DNA of 64,000 nt from Musa acuminata AAA Group (lineage: Eukaryota; Streptophyta; Magnoliopsida; Zingiberales; Musaceae). Positions 21,112-32,801 of the stretch are shown here, in pieces. The notes under the pieces are model-generated. The model saw only the letters and a list, made by a program, of their open reading frames with translations, was not told the DNA's origin and did not search any database. The translations under genes and the position numbers were made by a program. The DNA lies in NCBI RefSeq assembly GCF_036884655.1, contig NC_088342.1:11886501-11950500 (forward strand), written 5' to 3'. The stretch's first letter is position 1, and each line of letters begins with the position of its first letter.

Positions 21112-24100
21112 CGAGAATCCTTACATGGAGCTTCCCTCAAACGCTGAAGTACTTGCTCCCATGGATGACATCTTGTTTTGTGGCCTCTCCTTCAGGATGA
21201 CATATGCTTTTGTAACTCGTTTTGTCTGGTTTAATGAAAACCTTTTCGGAATATACTATTCACCTTTGGGATGATTCTTGAGTGGTGTCAGGAATGTTTT
21301 GAATCCTTTTTCCTCACTTCACCTCACTACTTCATGGGGTAGGAGCCCTAAGCCTCGGATGTCATCGGAGCATCCTTTCGGGAGTCGCCAAGGATCAGGC
21401 TCTAACTCTCCCATAAGCGAGGGAGGCTAGGTGTTGGCTTAAAAGGGGTCAAGGGGTGGTGTTGCCAAGGGTGCAACAGGAGTGCAAAACCACGGGCGCT
21501 TGGCCCCCTGACACCGAAGCCTAGGGGGTGCTTCTCATGAGGTAAGCATGGGGCTCGCCTCCACCCCTTGAGGAAAAGAGGAGGGGCCCTCCTTGTCCTA
21601 GGCATTCACTAGGAATAGTGGCAATAGGGTGTGCCTACGACGTTCGACCCTCCTTCTAGTGCTAGAATGATGGTGTCACGAATACTATCGATTGATAAGT
21701 CGACACGGTTGGTCCACTACCGAATGTGCAAGCTCATCTAGGTGCCTCTTCCTAGCTGACGTGGGGGACTTGGCGGGGTGATTGCATGGGCAGCTTGGTT
21801 GGAAGCGGTCCTTTCAGTGCAAACCTGGTTCGAGATGTCTGGGCAAGCGATTGGCGATCTTCCTGGCTGTAAGGTTCCTTCTTGGGGCCAGGTCGTCCTA
21901 GTGCGTCCTAACAACAGGGTCGCCTATTGATCGTCGATGATCCTACATGATAGACCAGTGTCGAGAGTTACTCAGCATGACCTCTTTGATGCTTAAATCA
22001 ACGAAGGGGAGAAGACAGTAGTTTGAGCTGTAAGACTGAGTCAATGTGTAGAGAGTTGCCCCCTTCTCAGCATGAGTTGATGGGTTCCTTTTTTAACTTG
22101 ATCCCTGGGCTTTACTGACTAGTATGAGATAAGATTAGGTGAACCGCTTGATTATCCTCTGATCTTGATAAGGTAGGACAGTTATTATCAATCATTGATG
22201 CGGTATATATCAGGATGCACTATGGTATCTTTTGGTTCTAGTGACCTAGAACCCTATTTAGGTGTCAGTTTCGATGACAAATGAATTGGCAAATGTTAAA
22301 ATCATCCCTATTAAAAACCAAAAGGAGATGATAATAATACTACTGCTGCATAATGAGGTGCGAGAACAACTATCGAAATTGAAACCGGAAGTTAAAGAGT
22401 TCGTTGAAAGGAACTCCAAAAAAGGATTGAGCAATGATGATTAAAAAAAAGTGAAGATGCAAATATGTGAAAAGATGGCTGACATGCGAAACATCTCGAA
22501 CAATATTTGAAACAAAAGCAGAGAAAGAGAGATAATTCTAAAGAAATTTAGATCGTAAGAGCAACTTTAAGGTGCCAAATCACTCTCTAAGCCTATCAAG
22601 CTTATCAAAGAGAGGGAGTCTAGTTAAATAAGTACCTCTCACTAGTATTGTCTATGGGGTAATCCAAACCCGAACATTATCATTCGAATTCTATGAGAGA
22701 TGCATTTCACGAATTTTACCTATGAATATAGGATGAAACATAAATTCGAGAGCAATTGTATTCCATTGAAAGTCAGAAATAATTTCTGAGAGTAGAGAAT
22801 AGTTTCTCATCTCATTTACATTAAGAAGTTCTGACCATGATTCTATTTGAACAAGAATCAAATCAAACCGTGCTGAAACTAAAACCGAACTGATTTGACG
22901 GTTCATCAATTCCAAATCAAGCTATAAATATACCTCGACGATTCAGTTATAGTTCCTTGTGTTTGAGAATCAGAACTGACGGTTCTCATTCCGATTCGAA
23001 TCGGAAGTTCACAATTTTTAAAAATCATGATTTTTTAATTTAAATTATAATTTTTATATTTTAAAATATTTTAATTAAAAATAGAAAATTGATAAGTCAT
23101 TTATTAAAAGAGATGTTATCAGTCGAAAACTTGATGGAAGAGCTGTTCCTTATAGCTCTCCCACAACCAGTCGAAGCCAGAATTAATTTATAGGAGTGAG
23201 AGGACATAAGAGACCGAGGAAGGTCTCAGAGGGAGGAAGCAACTCTAATTGAAAAAAAAAACCTTAAACTAAAGAAAATCTTCTCTATTCAAAATTGGAA
23301 TGATGTGTTTAGCAGAAATAGCCTTCTTAATAATAAAGAGATCTTCAATAATAAGATCATCCTTATCTTTTGAGAGAATCATATTCCGATGCATCTTATT
23401 GTGGTTGTGGTAATCGTTTGAAAAGAAATCATGAATCATTTTGGAGAGTCTTAAAATATTTTTTTTCTAAAGCTCTTAAGTTAGAAAACAATTGGTAGGT
23501 ACCTAAGATTAATTGGTAACCCATTTTTCGCCTTATCCAGTACTTTTTTTTTTTCCAACCATGTATACTCAATTCTAAAATGTCTGGAATTTGGTAATTA
23601 TGAACTGATACTAAGTTGATGATGTCATAATAGAAAATAAGTGCAGCAAGCAATAAATCATAAATCATAAATTTGCTAATTATGCAAAAAAAAAAAACAC
23701 TTCAACTTAGAATAGTTCATTTGAAACATAACCTTATGCAAGGCGCAAATTCATGTTTTCATTGCAGCAAATGTATCTGTGAAGACTTAATGATAACAGT
23801 AACATAAATAGTTAACAAAAACTTTGGCAAATGTAACAATTAACAAACTATGAACAGATTGAGAGATGCTTATGTCAGTAGGAGAGAACAGTGAGATATG
23901 CACATTAAGATCATTAGCCCTTTAACAAATATCTCCCATGGAGAAGTTCATGTGGCACAATTATCCCTAACATTTGTCAATCATACTGGCATTAGATTTA
24001 ACTCTACGGAATATAATAAACTTGATGGCGTCCAATATCATGGTCCATATATACTTAAATCATCATCAGATATCTTATGAACAATGTCATGTCACTCACC

Positions 24101-24416
24101 TTATCTGCGAGAATTTTCTTCCCTTTATTTAGGATGTCCTGAAAGTTTGACTTTTAAGGAGATAAACAAGATAAAGAGCAGTACATGGACAGATGTACAT
24201 GCCTTTGAGCAGCTCCATGTTTTCATAGCAAAATCTCACAAGATAAGAAGACAAAAAGATCGAACTTTTACAAGGATTCGAGGAGAAAAGGCACAAATCG
24301 AAACACATACATGAAGAGATTTTAGTCAAAACAATAAGAAAACCCCAATAAGATTCAATTTTTTTTTAGGCAGAAAGCCTAGGATCAACCGGAGGCAATA
24401 CACTTTGTGTTTCTCC
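21112..24416. other. Unclassified region without supported genes
   Basis: 21112-22260 is moderately GC-rich and non-coding, with long C/G stretches around 21360-21960; it looks like the LTR or untranslated part of an unrecognised element, but no TG...CA ends or primer site could be fixed. 22260-23690 is AT-rich, with no frame showing protein features. A+T runs lie at about 23037-23090, and poly-A at 23686-23698. 23700-24330 has ordinary composition and could be old gene or intron sequence. Confidence 0.5.
24100..24138 (-). other. Possible orphan host exon (weak)
   Basis: On the - strand a 39-nt stretch (13 codons, reading DILNKGKKILADK) is bounded by a pyrimidine-rich CTTTCAG acceptor and an AAG/GTGAGT donor. 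Both splice sites are good plant matches and the length is a multiple of three. No neighbouring exons were convincingly recognised, and the product is unknown. It may be chance or the remains of a gene split by the copia insertion at 24417. Confidence 0.2.
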
Positions 24417-25014
24417 TGAAATGAAAATATATTTGTGTGGAAGCAATGTTTTTGACATTAAGCAAAGCATATAGTACTTTACTATGGAATTAAATAGAAT
24501 CATAATTAAATAAAATATTAAGATATACGTGGAAAATCCCTCCAATGTGAAGGGTAAAAATCACGGGATAAACTAGAGATAATTCACTATAAGAATAATG
24601 AATATACAAATCTCATTCTCTTGTCCAAAACCCTAGCAACAATCACAAGAGAATAATTGGGATACAAGGATCACGTCACTATGCATAAAATTCTAAATCC
24701 TACCTAATTCTCCCTAAATAATCATAGTAAGAATCTACTATAGATTTGATCTAACTTGAGATAAGAACACTGCTGAATGATTGAGAACAGTCTCTTTGCG
24801 TTGTTCTTATTTTCTTCCCTTTTTTTCTCCATAGATTTTTATCTTTTTCTCCTCCTTTTTATTACTACAAAAGATCTCATCTACTGCCCTATTTATGCAC
24901 TAAAAAATGCAAACCCCACACCCCTTTAACTTTGATCTAGGGTTAGGTCAAAGGGGTGGGCTATGGGCTGATAAAGCCCACCTTTGGTTAAACAAATGGG
25001 CTATCAACCCAATA
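24417..25014 (-). repeat. 3' LTR of Tork-like copia element
   Basis: It aligns with 29059-29633 over the shared core (AATGTGAAGGGTAAAAATC, CACAAGAGAATAA, CTAGGGTTA..GTCAAAGGGGTG). The inner end reads CAACCCAATA, a mutated CA. The outer start is uncertain within about 25 bp. The LTRs differ at many places, so the element is old. Confidence 0.75.
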
Positions 25015-25197
25015 ACCTCCCCCTTTCAGCCCATAAGGGAGACTGTCCCAAGACTCTCAATGTGAAGTCATGCCGACCAACTGTCGGCATATATCCTATC
25101 TTTCTTTTAGTAAGGTCTTTGTCAATATGTTTATTTCATTGTCATCTGTGTGAATTTTCTAAAGCTGCAACTGCTTTTCTTCAAATATATTCTGAAT

Positions 25198-26700
25198 CTA
25201 GTGATATCTGACATCTATATGCTTTGACTTGGAATGAAACATTGGGTTCTTACACAAATGGATGGCACTCTGACTATCACAATGCACCACATAATTTTTC
25301 TGTTTTAGCCCCAATTCTTGTAAGAATTCTTTTATCCATAACATTTCTTTGCAAACCTCTATAGCAGTAATATATTCTGCCTCTATGGTGGAGAGAGCAA
25401 TACACCTTTGCAATATGGATTGCCATGATACAACTCTTCCTGCAAAAGTAAGTACATAATATGATGTGGACTTCCTCGTATCTATATCTCTTGTCATATC
25501 TGCATCTGTGTAATATGTCAACATAGATTATCCACCTCCAAAGCTTAAACAAACCTTAGAGCTCCCTTTGAGATATCTAAAAATCCACTTCACTATTGCC
25601 CAGTGCTCTTTGCCTGTATTTGCAAAAATCTGCTAGTAACACCAACTATATATGCAATGTCCGGCCTTATACATACTATTGCATACATTAAACTTCCGAC
25701 TGCTGAAGTATAAAAAATCTTTTGCATTTTCTCCTTCTCATCATCACTTGACGGACTCTGTTCTGAACACAACTAAAAGTGACCTATAAGTGGAGAACCA
25801 ACTGATTTTGCATTGCTCATACTGAATCTTTCCAATACTTTCTCGATGTATTTCTCCTGGGACAACCAAATATTCTTATTTTTTCTGTCACGAGAAATCT
25901 GCATACCTAGTATTTGTTTTGCTAGCCCCATGTCCTTTATTGTAAAAGACTCACTCAGTTCCTTCTTTAACCTATCAATTATAGACATATATTTCCCAAG
26001 AATAAACATGTCATCAACATAAAGTAAGAGAATAATAAAATTTTCACCAAACCATTTGATGTATATATAATGATATAAAGTCGTTATTTTATATCCATTT
26101 TCTGTTATAAATGAATCAAACTTTCTGTACTATTGTCTTCGAGCTTGCTTTAGCCCATACAAGTTCTTCTTCACTTATAGACAAAGTTCTCTTTACCTTT
26201 GACTTTGAAGTCTTCTGGTTGCTCCATATAAATTTTCTCCTCCAAATCACCATGAAGGAAAGTTGTTTTCACATCTAACTGCTCAACCTCCAAGTCCTAG
26301 CTAGCAACAATACCAAGAGCAACATGAATAGAAGACATTTTAATAATAGGAGAAAAAATCTATTCAAAGTCAATACCTTTCTTTTGACCAAAGCCTTTCA
26401 CAACCAATCTAGCTTTGTACTTTGATTGAGAATAATATTCTTGAGTCTTCAACCTAAAAACCTACTTGTTCTTCAATGCCTTCATTCCATTTGGTAGTAG
26501 CACCAAATCATAAGTGTGGTTCTTTTTAAGAGCATCCATCTCTTCTTGCATATCAACTAACTACTTTTTTAGCTCACTTTCAATTGCTTCTTGGTAATTC
26601 TCTAGTTCACCTGCATCAGTAAGTATCACATACTCATTTGTAGAGTATCTTTTGGAAGGTTAACGTTGTCTAGAAGATTTTCTCAATTGAGGTTCTGTGG
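25198..26700 (-). pseudogene. Copia reverse transcriptase-RNase H (Tork-like), broken
   Basis: On the - strand, reverse transcriptase pieces include the catalytic YVDDM at 26007-26021 followed by LKKELSESFTIKDMGLAKQILGMQI and LSQEKYIEKVLERFSM (25773-26009). RNase H (25198-25524) keeps DADMTRDIDTRKSTS, STIEAEYI and HCDSQSAIHL, so all three acidic catalytic residues can be seen. Upstream connection and palm pieces at about 26100-26680 are interrupted by stops. The C-terminal end of RNase H is cut close to the LTR. Confidence 0.88.
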
Positions 26701-26941
26701 GAAGTTGCTCTCTAACTTCTTCTTGCTCAACATGTCCTACAAGTAGATCAATATCAGGCTCTACACCATCTTCTTGCATATCTCCCCTGTCACCCTAATA
26801 TACTAGAGGAGTAACTGGGTCACAATCTGCTAATCTTTTTGTAGAAGTCTTGGTTGATGTCTTCTTCTTCAAATCTTTAAAGGTTTGATCCTCAAAGAAG
26901 ACTACATCTCTGCTTCTAAACATCTTCTATTTTTCTAGATT

Positions 26942-27650
26942 TCAAAGCCTGTAACCAAAATGATCATGTGAGTAGATAAGAAAAATACATTCTTTAGTTT
27001 TACCATTCAGCTTGGACCTCTCATTGTCTGGAATATATGTAAATGCATGATAACCAAACACTCTTAAATGCCTGTAGGAAACATGTTTCCCTGACCATAC
27101 ATGCTTTGCAATATCATAATTTAGGGTTGTACATGGTGACAAGTTATCAACTGCAATCCTCAAAGCCTCATCCCAAAACCTTTTAGGTAGCTTGGCCTAT
27201 GAAAGCACACATCTGATCTTTTCCATAATGGTATAGTTCATCCTCTCTACAATAGCATTATGCTGAGATGTACCAGGAACTGTCATCTCATGTTTGATAC
27301 CATGTGACCTGCAATAATCATTAAATAATCTTTTGTACTTACCACTATTATATGATCTTATGCATTTCAATATTCTTTTTGTCTCCCTTTCAACTCTGAC
27401 ATAAAACTCTTTGAAGACATTAATAACCTGATATTTGATCTTCAAAGCATATGCCCAAACTTTCCTGAAAAAATCATCTATAAAAGTGATAAAATAAAGT
27501 GCACCACTGATACCAAGAACATCAATAGATCCACCAGGAGTTTTTGTCCTCAAACGACCACATACATATGTATAAACACGATCCAAGGCATGTATTTTTT
27601 TAGATAAAGCAAAATGAAACTTTGTGTTGTTTACCAACCAAACAATCAAT
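26942..27650 (-). pseudogene. Copia integrase, broken
   Basis: The frame at 27197-27649 has the integrase core: GGSIDVLGISGALYFITFID (first Asp), RSYNSGKYKRLFNDYC (region of the second Asp, here altered) and GTSQHNAIVERMNYTIMEK (catalytic Glu). The piece at 26942-27163 is the C-terminal part (KHVSYRHLRVFGYHAFTYIP, KTKECIFLIYSHDHFGYRL). Integrase joins element cDNA to the chromosome. Stops separate the pieces, so it is inactive. Confidence 0.87.
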
Positions 27651-27869
27651 ACAAGGGTTCAGATATGTACCTTTGAGGTATGGCAATACTTCTCTCTTGA
27701 AAAGAGCTTGCAGCTCCTCGCTTATGTGTCACAATCGCCTATGCCACAACTTCATGCTGAAGTCTTTCTTTATAGCATTTAATAGCTCATCACAAGCTTT
27801 GGCCAGCAACTTGTACAAAGTATGACATTTCTTTCCGCTAGCCACAATAAGAGAACCCTTACTAAGCTT

Positions 27870-28250
27870 TCATTGCCCTCTGTGAAATCTGCTATCATAG
27901 TCTTCATCATCTAGGCTTCCAACTGAAATAAAATTCAGCCTCAAGTCAACCACATGCCTCACATCCTTAAGCACCAACTTGCAGCCAAGGTTAGTTTTTA
28001 AATGGATATCACCCAAGCCAATGATGTCAGCCATACCATAATTGCCTATCTTGATAACACCAAAATTTTCATACCTGTAGGTAGCAAAAAAATCCCTCAA
28101 TGGTGTAGCATGATAAGAAGCACTTGTGTTAATCACCCACTCAAGATCCTGACACACATAAGAAAAAATATCATTAGAAGGAGACAAAATCAAATAATCA
28201 TCACCTTGCACTATAGTTGTGATATTATCTTTTGACTTTATAGACTCCAC
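27870..28250 (-). pseudogene. Copia protease and pre-integrase remnant
   Basis: The frame contains WVINTSASYHATPLRDFFATY, which is the copia protease active-site region with the expected DSGAS/DTGAS changed to NTSAS, so the catalytic Asp is lost. LKDVRHVVDLRLNFISVGSLDDEDY then matches the link to the pre-integrase zinc-binding region. Confidence 0.85.
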
Positions 28251-28274
28251 TTTTTTTTCCTTTTTCTTGCTCTT

Positions 28275-28990
28275 CTAAGGTTGCTTGCTTTGGTTCTTAT
28301 AATGTCCTTTTTCACCATAGTTATAGCAAACAATATATTTTCTTAATCTTGACTTACTTCTACCCATGCGTGAATTGTTTCTAGACTTTAACCTTCCTCT
28401 GTTCTCTGAGATAAATGTCTGTGAATCATTCTGAGATGTTGCTGAATTCTTTCTTCTCAACTCCTCGTTTAATAAACTGCTTGTTACTTGACTCATAGTC
28501 ACAACACTATCTGGTGCAGAATTACTGAGAGAAACCACTAGTGTCTCCCAACTTTCTGGTAATAAATTGAGAAGTAACAATGCCTGCAACTCATCATTAA
28601 AAGATATTTTCATAGAGGATAACCAGTTAGTAATACTCTGCATTTCATTCAAATGCTCAGCAATAGAAGCACCCTCTCTATTTTTTAGGTTCATAAGTTT
28701 TCTGATCAAAAAAGCTTTGTTGCCAATTGTTTTTCTTTTATAGAGACTTTTCAACTTTTTCTAAAGAGAATATGCAGAAATTTCAATAGAAACATGGTGA
28801 AAGATACTATCATTAAGCCATTGTCGAATAAACCTAACTATTTTTTTATCTAACCTCTTTCACTCATCATCTGTCATATGGGTTTTGCAGTATCCCCTTG
28901 CAAAGGTCCATACAAATCTTTGCAATACAAGATATCTTTCATTCTTGGTTTCCATATCATCCAATTTTTTTCATTTAAACTAATTATGCG
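28275..28990 (-). pseudogene. Copia gag (Tork-like), broken
   Basis: The frame 28275-28754 includes MNLKNREGASIAEHLNEM, LLNLLPESWETLVVSLSNSA and a degenerate zinc knuckle (CYNYGEKGHYKNQ, where the second and fourth zinc ligands are replaced). Upstream remnants reach about 28990 near the LTR. The Gag type is UBN2-like. Stops at about 28757-28985 remove the N-terminal part. Confidence 0.85.
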
Positions 28991-29058
28991 AGAAACACTA
29001 CTAGCCTCCATGTTTAAATACAAAAATTAAATCACCACAACCCTGCTATGATATCAAT

Positions 29059-29633
29059 TGATGGGATATAAAGAGAAACTAAACTTTTGTATATGAACAA
29101 ATACTAGTAGGCCATAATACGTAGTAGAATTAAATGGAATAATAATCAAATAAAACACCAAGATATATGTAAAAAACCCATCTAATGTGAAGGGTAAAAA
29201 TCACGGGATAAACTAAAGATAATCCACTATAAGAATAATGAATATTAAATCTCAATCTCTTGCCCAAATCCTAGCAACAATCACAAGAGAATAACTGAGA
29301 TACAAGGATCACATCACTGTGCACAAATTTCTAAATCCTTCCTAATTCTCCCCAAGTAATCACAATAAGAATCTACCGTAGATTTGATCTAACCTGGGAT
29401 GAGAATACTACTGTATGATTGAGAACAATCTCTTTACGTTATTCTTGTTTTCTTCTCTTTCTTTCTCCTTAGATTTCTATCTTTTTCTCCTCAGCCCTCG
29501 TTGCTGCCCTATTTATACATTAAAAACATAGCCCTGGCACCTCTTTCATTTTGATCTAGGGTTAAGTCAAAGGGGTGAGCCGTGGGCTGATAAAGCCCAC
29601 CTTGGGCTGAACAAATGAGCTGTCAGCCCAACA
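29059..29633 (-). repeat. 5' LTR of Tork-like copia element (575 bp)
   Basis: On the + strand it runs from TGATGGGATATAAAGAG to GTCAGCCCAACA. It is next to the decayed primer site. It matches 24417-25014 in order and length, with many substitutions. Confidence 0.83.
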
Positions 29634-31500
29634 CCCTATGGATCAAATTGATTTTTGAAGTTGATTCTACTAATGTGAAGCTAATAAAACTGTAGGATTC
29701 TTGATGGGTAGGATTCTTAATGGGTGAACAATCTACCCTAAGTCAATTATTTTTATGGTAACCTTTTTGATACCTTTAGCTTTAAATTTTTAAGGTCCAA
29801 AGGATGATAGGTCATGCTTTCACGATGTATCTTCATGCTGAAATCAAAATCAAATAGACTTTTACCTTTTTGTTCCACACTAGACTTTTACCTTCATGCT
29901 GAACTCATCTTCGGAACTAACAAGCGATAATCAAATAAGCTTTTACTCATTTGTTCTACATGAGATTATGTAAAACAATATTAAAAGTAGTTCATAGATA
30001 AATGTACATGTCTTCGAGTCATTTCACAAAGGTAGACAGAGTCAAACTCAATAGGGTCCTTTTTCCCTGTTGATTCTACTAAGTACATTCCTTTTATCGT
30101 GGTTTCTTTGGATAATAGATAAGAATCATAAAAATCTCATTAATTCATTTATATGTGTCACTAATTAGACAATGAGATATTTGACTATCTTAAAAGAGTC
30201 ATAGACACTCTTGCCATCTACCCATGCTCAGTTGAACTCTTTTACTTTTAACATTTGGAGCACTTGGTAGAAATCACAATGCAAGAGCATCCATACGAAC
30301 CATCACAATGCTTTATTTTAATTAAATAGTTTTTCTTGTCATACCAGTTCGATGACTGGGAAGGCTCCCGAAGGGGCCAATTTCGGTTCATCCTTTGGTC
30401 GGCATGTGGTGACCCGCTCTTGTTACAAGAGCAACTTGAGTAGTCCACCAACAATTGATGCATTTAGAATAAAGATCCCCGACCTCAAAGCCAATCATTT
30501 TTTCGAAGTTACAAATTCATTTTATCGATTTTCCTTATCCACATTGTTCTATATGCTAGAGGCAGTTCATCTTAGAGACTTGACGTGGTTATGAGTACAA
30601 TGATAACTTTTACTAAGGCTTTGATCGGTGTCTCTTGACTTCCTAATGTTATCATCTAATGCCACATGGCTCGAGAATTTTAACCTGATTTCCTTTTGGA
30701 ACTCACACAATGATGTGCTCTGAGATGGGATTCTCTCATCCCTTGGGATCGATCAACCCATCACATGAAAATTTTTCTCTCTTCAACTTTTGAAGTTTTC
30801 ATTTGAATATTTTCTATTATCACAAGGATAGCACTGGCAGTCACTCCACCCAGGCTCGTGCTTTGGCTTCACGGTGGTCATCATGTCCTCATACTCATTA
30901 GGGCTTAGCAGTCACTTTGATGGCCAAGTGTGGATCACATGCTTCCTTAAAGTGAGAATGATGCTAAAACATCAAGTGATAGGATTTTTCATTCTTAGAA
31001 TGATAGGTAAACGTTTGAAAAAAAATCTAATTCAATTAATATTTTTTTTTAAAATAAGATTGAGACATCATCAAGAAGCATATATTTGCTAAGGAATGAT
31101 TTGATCACTTCTTGAGGATGTGTGATTGAATTTATTCCCAATAATATGATTGAGTATTCCTCCATTGGAGATATGGAGAGGCTGATACAGATTCATGAGT
31201 CTAATTGGTATAAGAAAAGAGGCCACTTAAGAAAAGAAGAGAATGGGAAATTTGTTATCGACAAGAAGATGGTATTTAACAAAGAAATCCATAGTTCCCT
31301 TTATAGGCCCATTTCAATTAAATGCAGACAATAAAGTTTAAACATTAAAGTTTTTTAATTAAAATAAATATAGACAATAACAAAATTCAATACCTTATTA
31401 TTAAGAAATAAATATTTACAATGAAAATTTTGAATTTCTTAAGAAAAACACCAACAAACCCAATGACATCTTCAACAAGATAGCAGTGGGAGAACTAAAT
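29634..31500. other. Low-repeat intergenic region, no gene supported
   Basis: Ordinary AT-rich composition without LTR ends or retroelement motifs. Around 30340-30480 the sequence is more GC-rich and open on both strands, but neither translation shows a recognisable domain. It could be host promoter, intron or an old unrecognised element. Confidence 0.5.
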
Positions 31501-31565
31501 ATAGATGTCAGCTCATATGTATAATCTATCTACTAGCCTCCCCCCCTCCCCCACCAACCCCCCCT

Positions 31566-31566
<1 letters not shown>

Positions 31567-31607
<41 letters not shown>
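31567..31607 (+). repeat. (CT)n microsatellite
   Basis: A clean CT dinucleotide run of 41 nt ends 16 nt before an ATG at 31624. CT runs are common in plant 5' untranslated regions. Confidence 0.95.
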
Positions 31608-31609
<2 letters not shown>

Positions 31610-31623
31610 AGTTCCTTCAATAT

Positions 31624-31762
31624 CATGGCAACACTATTCGTGGAGAAAACCCTAAAGCAGGTTAACCTGCAGCAGTTGCATCAACTCTACGATCCATTAT
31701 TTTCTCCAACGTTATGGAAGCAAGTGGTTGAGCAACCCTTCGATATTCGGCTGCAGGTTTGA
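31624..31762 (+). CDS. Small open frame or first exon, product unknown
   Basis: ATG at 31624 follows the CT microsatellite and opens a 45-codon frame (MATLFVEKTLKQVNLQQLHQ...) ending TGA at 31760-31762. The context TATCATGGCA is a good plant start site. The frame ends across CTGCAG/GTTTGA, a possible splice donor, so this may be a first exon whose partner is not recognised. No domain is recognised and coding status is uncertain. Confidence 0.25.
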
Positions 31763-32045
31763 TTATGACGAGTTCCCAACACGGAGAATAAGTCTCCACT
31801 GTCAGATTAACCGAGACTCTTCTTTTCTCGAACTTTTGACTCCTTCATGATTAGCCGTGAAAGATGTGCATGTCATATGAGTTTTTGCATGTGGTTGTTC
31901 CTGTCATATGACTCGGCATTGAAAGAAGCCATGTTTGACTTCTCTTCGTTGAACCAAATTAGAGTTTGGAAGTAATGATTCACGACAGGTAAAAGGTTTC
32001 TCAACCACTGGTATATTTCTTGTGCCCTTAATTAGCCCTTCTCCT

Positions 32046-32052
32046 CTATAAA
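32046..32052 (+). promoter_or_regulatory. TATA box of RING-H2 gene
   Basis: TATAAAA in CTCCTCTATAAAAGGTCG lies 38 nt before the ATG. If transcription starts about 30 nt downstream, as usual in plants, the 5' untranslated leader is only about 10-15 nt; an upstream start is also possible. Confidence 0.65.
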
Positions 32053-32089
32053 AGGTCGCCCATTTCCCTCTTTCTGCAACTCCAAATTC

Positions 32090-32587
32090 ATGAGTTTCCC
32101 TTCCGATTCCGACTATATGGTGGTGCCAAAGCCGGTGGTCTTCTTCTTCCTCTTTCTTGCGTACGTAGAATTCGCCGTCTCCCTGGTCCTCTACTGCCTC
32201 GGCTTCTACGTGCCGTCGGAGCCGCTCACCCCCCCGTGGGAAGAAAATGTGTTCTACTTCCCGGGGGCGGCGACCGACACCACGTCGTCGGCGAAGTCTC
32301 CCTCCGCGGTGGCCCCTTCGTCCATAAAGCAGCAGCTCAGGGTGGTAGAGTTCTCGAGCTTGCCGAGGAGGTGCCGCTTGGACGACCCCACCTGCGTCAT
32401 CTGCTTGGGAGCTCTGGAGGCCAGGCACAAGGTTAGGGAGCTCGGCAACTGCGGCCATGGATTCCACCAGGAGTGCATAGATAAGTGGGTGGACGCTGGT
32501 CACGTTACGTGTCCGCTGTGCAGGGTTCGCCTGCTGCCCGCCGCGAAACAGGAGGGGCGGTGGCGAAGGTTTCTATGGGTTTGGTGA
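32090..32587 (+). CDS. RING-H2 zinc-finger protein, putative E3 ubiquitin ligase
   Basis: A single uninterrupted exon encodes 165 residues. Residues about 16-40 (VVFFFLFLAYVEFAVSLVLY) are hydrophobic and likely a membrane anchor or signal anchor. The RING-H2 finger has all eight zinc ligands: C102, C105, C121, H123, H126, C129, C141 and C144 (CVICL...CGHGFHQEC...CPLC). Such proteins (RHA, BRH1 and XERICO-like groups) recruit an E2 enzyme and transfer ubiquitin, often in hormone or stress responses; the exact member is not determined. Codon third positions are very GC-rich, unlike the surrounding elements and typical of monocot genes. A TATA box lies at 32046. A copia element begins 66 bp after the stop. 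Confidence 0.9.
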   Translation: MSFPSDSDYMVVPKPVVFFFLFLAYVEFAVSLVLYCLGFYVPSEPLTPPWEENVFYFPGAATDTTSSAKSPSAVAPSSIKQQLRVVEFSSLPRRCRLDDPTCVICLGALEARHKVRELGNCGHGFHQECIDKWVDAGHVTCPLCRVRLLPAAKQEGRWRRFLWVW

Positions 32588-32653
32588 GATGTGCATATCA
32601 GCTCACCTGTCGTCTGTGTAAGGCGCGCCCGTTGCTTTCTCTGGGAAGGAGAT
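32588..32653 (+). other. RING-H2 gene 3' flank before copia insertion
   Basis: Only 66 bp of host sequence remain between the TGA and the LTR. No polyadenylation signal is seen, so the native 3' untranslated region was probably displaced by the element. A 20-bp stretch here (GATGTGCATATCAGCTCA) resembles 39032-39048 beyond the element. Confidence 0.5.
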
Positions 32654-32801
32654 TGATAGCAGTTAAGATTTTCGTAATTAAAATTTTTTTAACTACATAA
32701 GAAATATCGTAATCCGATTGAGGAAAATCTTTCCTCCGTGTATAAATAGATAGTATCATATTAAATACGATGATAATATTTTCTTCATTTAATTCTTAAC
32801 A
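32654..32801 (+). repeat. 5' LTR of Ale-like element (148 bp)
   Basis: Shares TGATAGCA.TAAGATTTTC, GAGGAAAATC.TCC, GTATAAATAG and TTCTTAACA with 38882-39019. TATAAATA at about 32741 is the probable TATA box. Confidence 0.87.

Larger units (their letters stand above)
24417..29633 (-). mobile_element. Decayed full-length Ty1/copia element (Tork-like)
   Basis: The minus-strand order is 5' LTR (29059-29633), primer site (about 29044-29056, TGATATCATAGCAGG, a decayed tRNA-Met site), gag, protease, integrase, reverse transcriptase-RNase H, polypurine tract (25015-25030 reversed) and 3' LTR (about 24417-25014). All domains are present in copia order but split by stops and shifts. The Tork/Tnt1-like lineage is suggested by domain wording, not proven. 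The far flanks show no certain duplication. Confidence 0.87.

Noticed and set aside
29621..29645. Possible target-site duplication of the Tork-like element
   Set aside because: CCCTA on the right does not match the left flank (near TCTCC), and the outer LTR start is uncertain.
31904..32503. Long open frame antisense to the RING-H2 gene
   Set aside because: It is a shadow of GC-rich codons on the other strand; it has no domain, and the sense frame has all eight zinc ligands.
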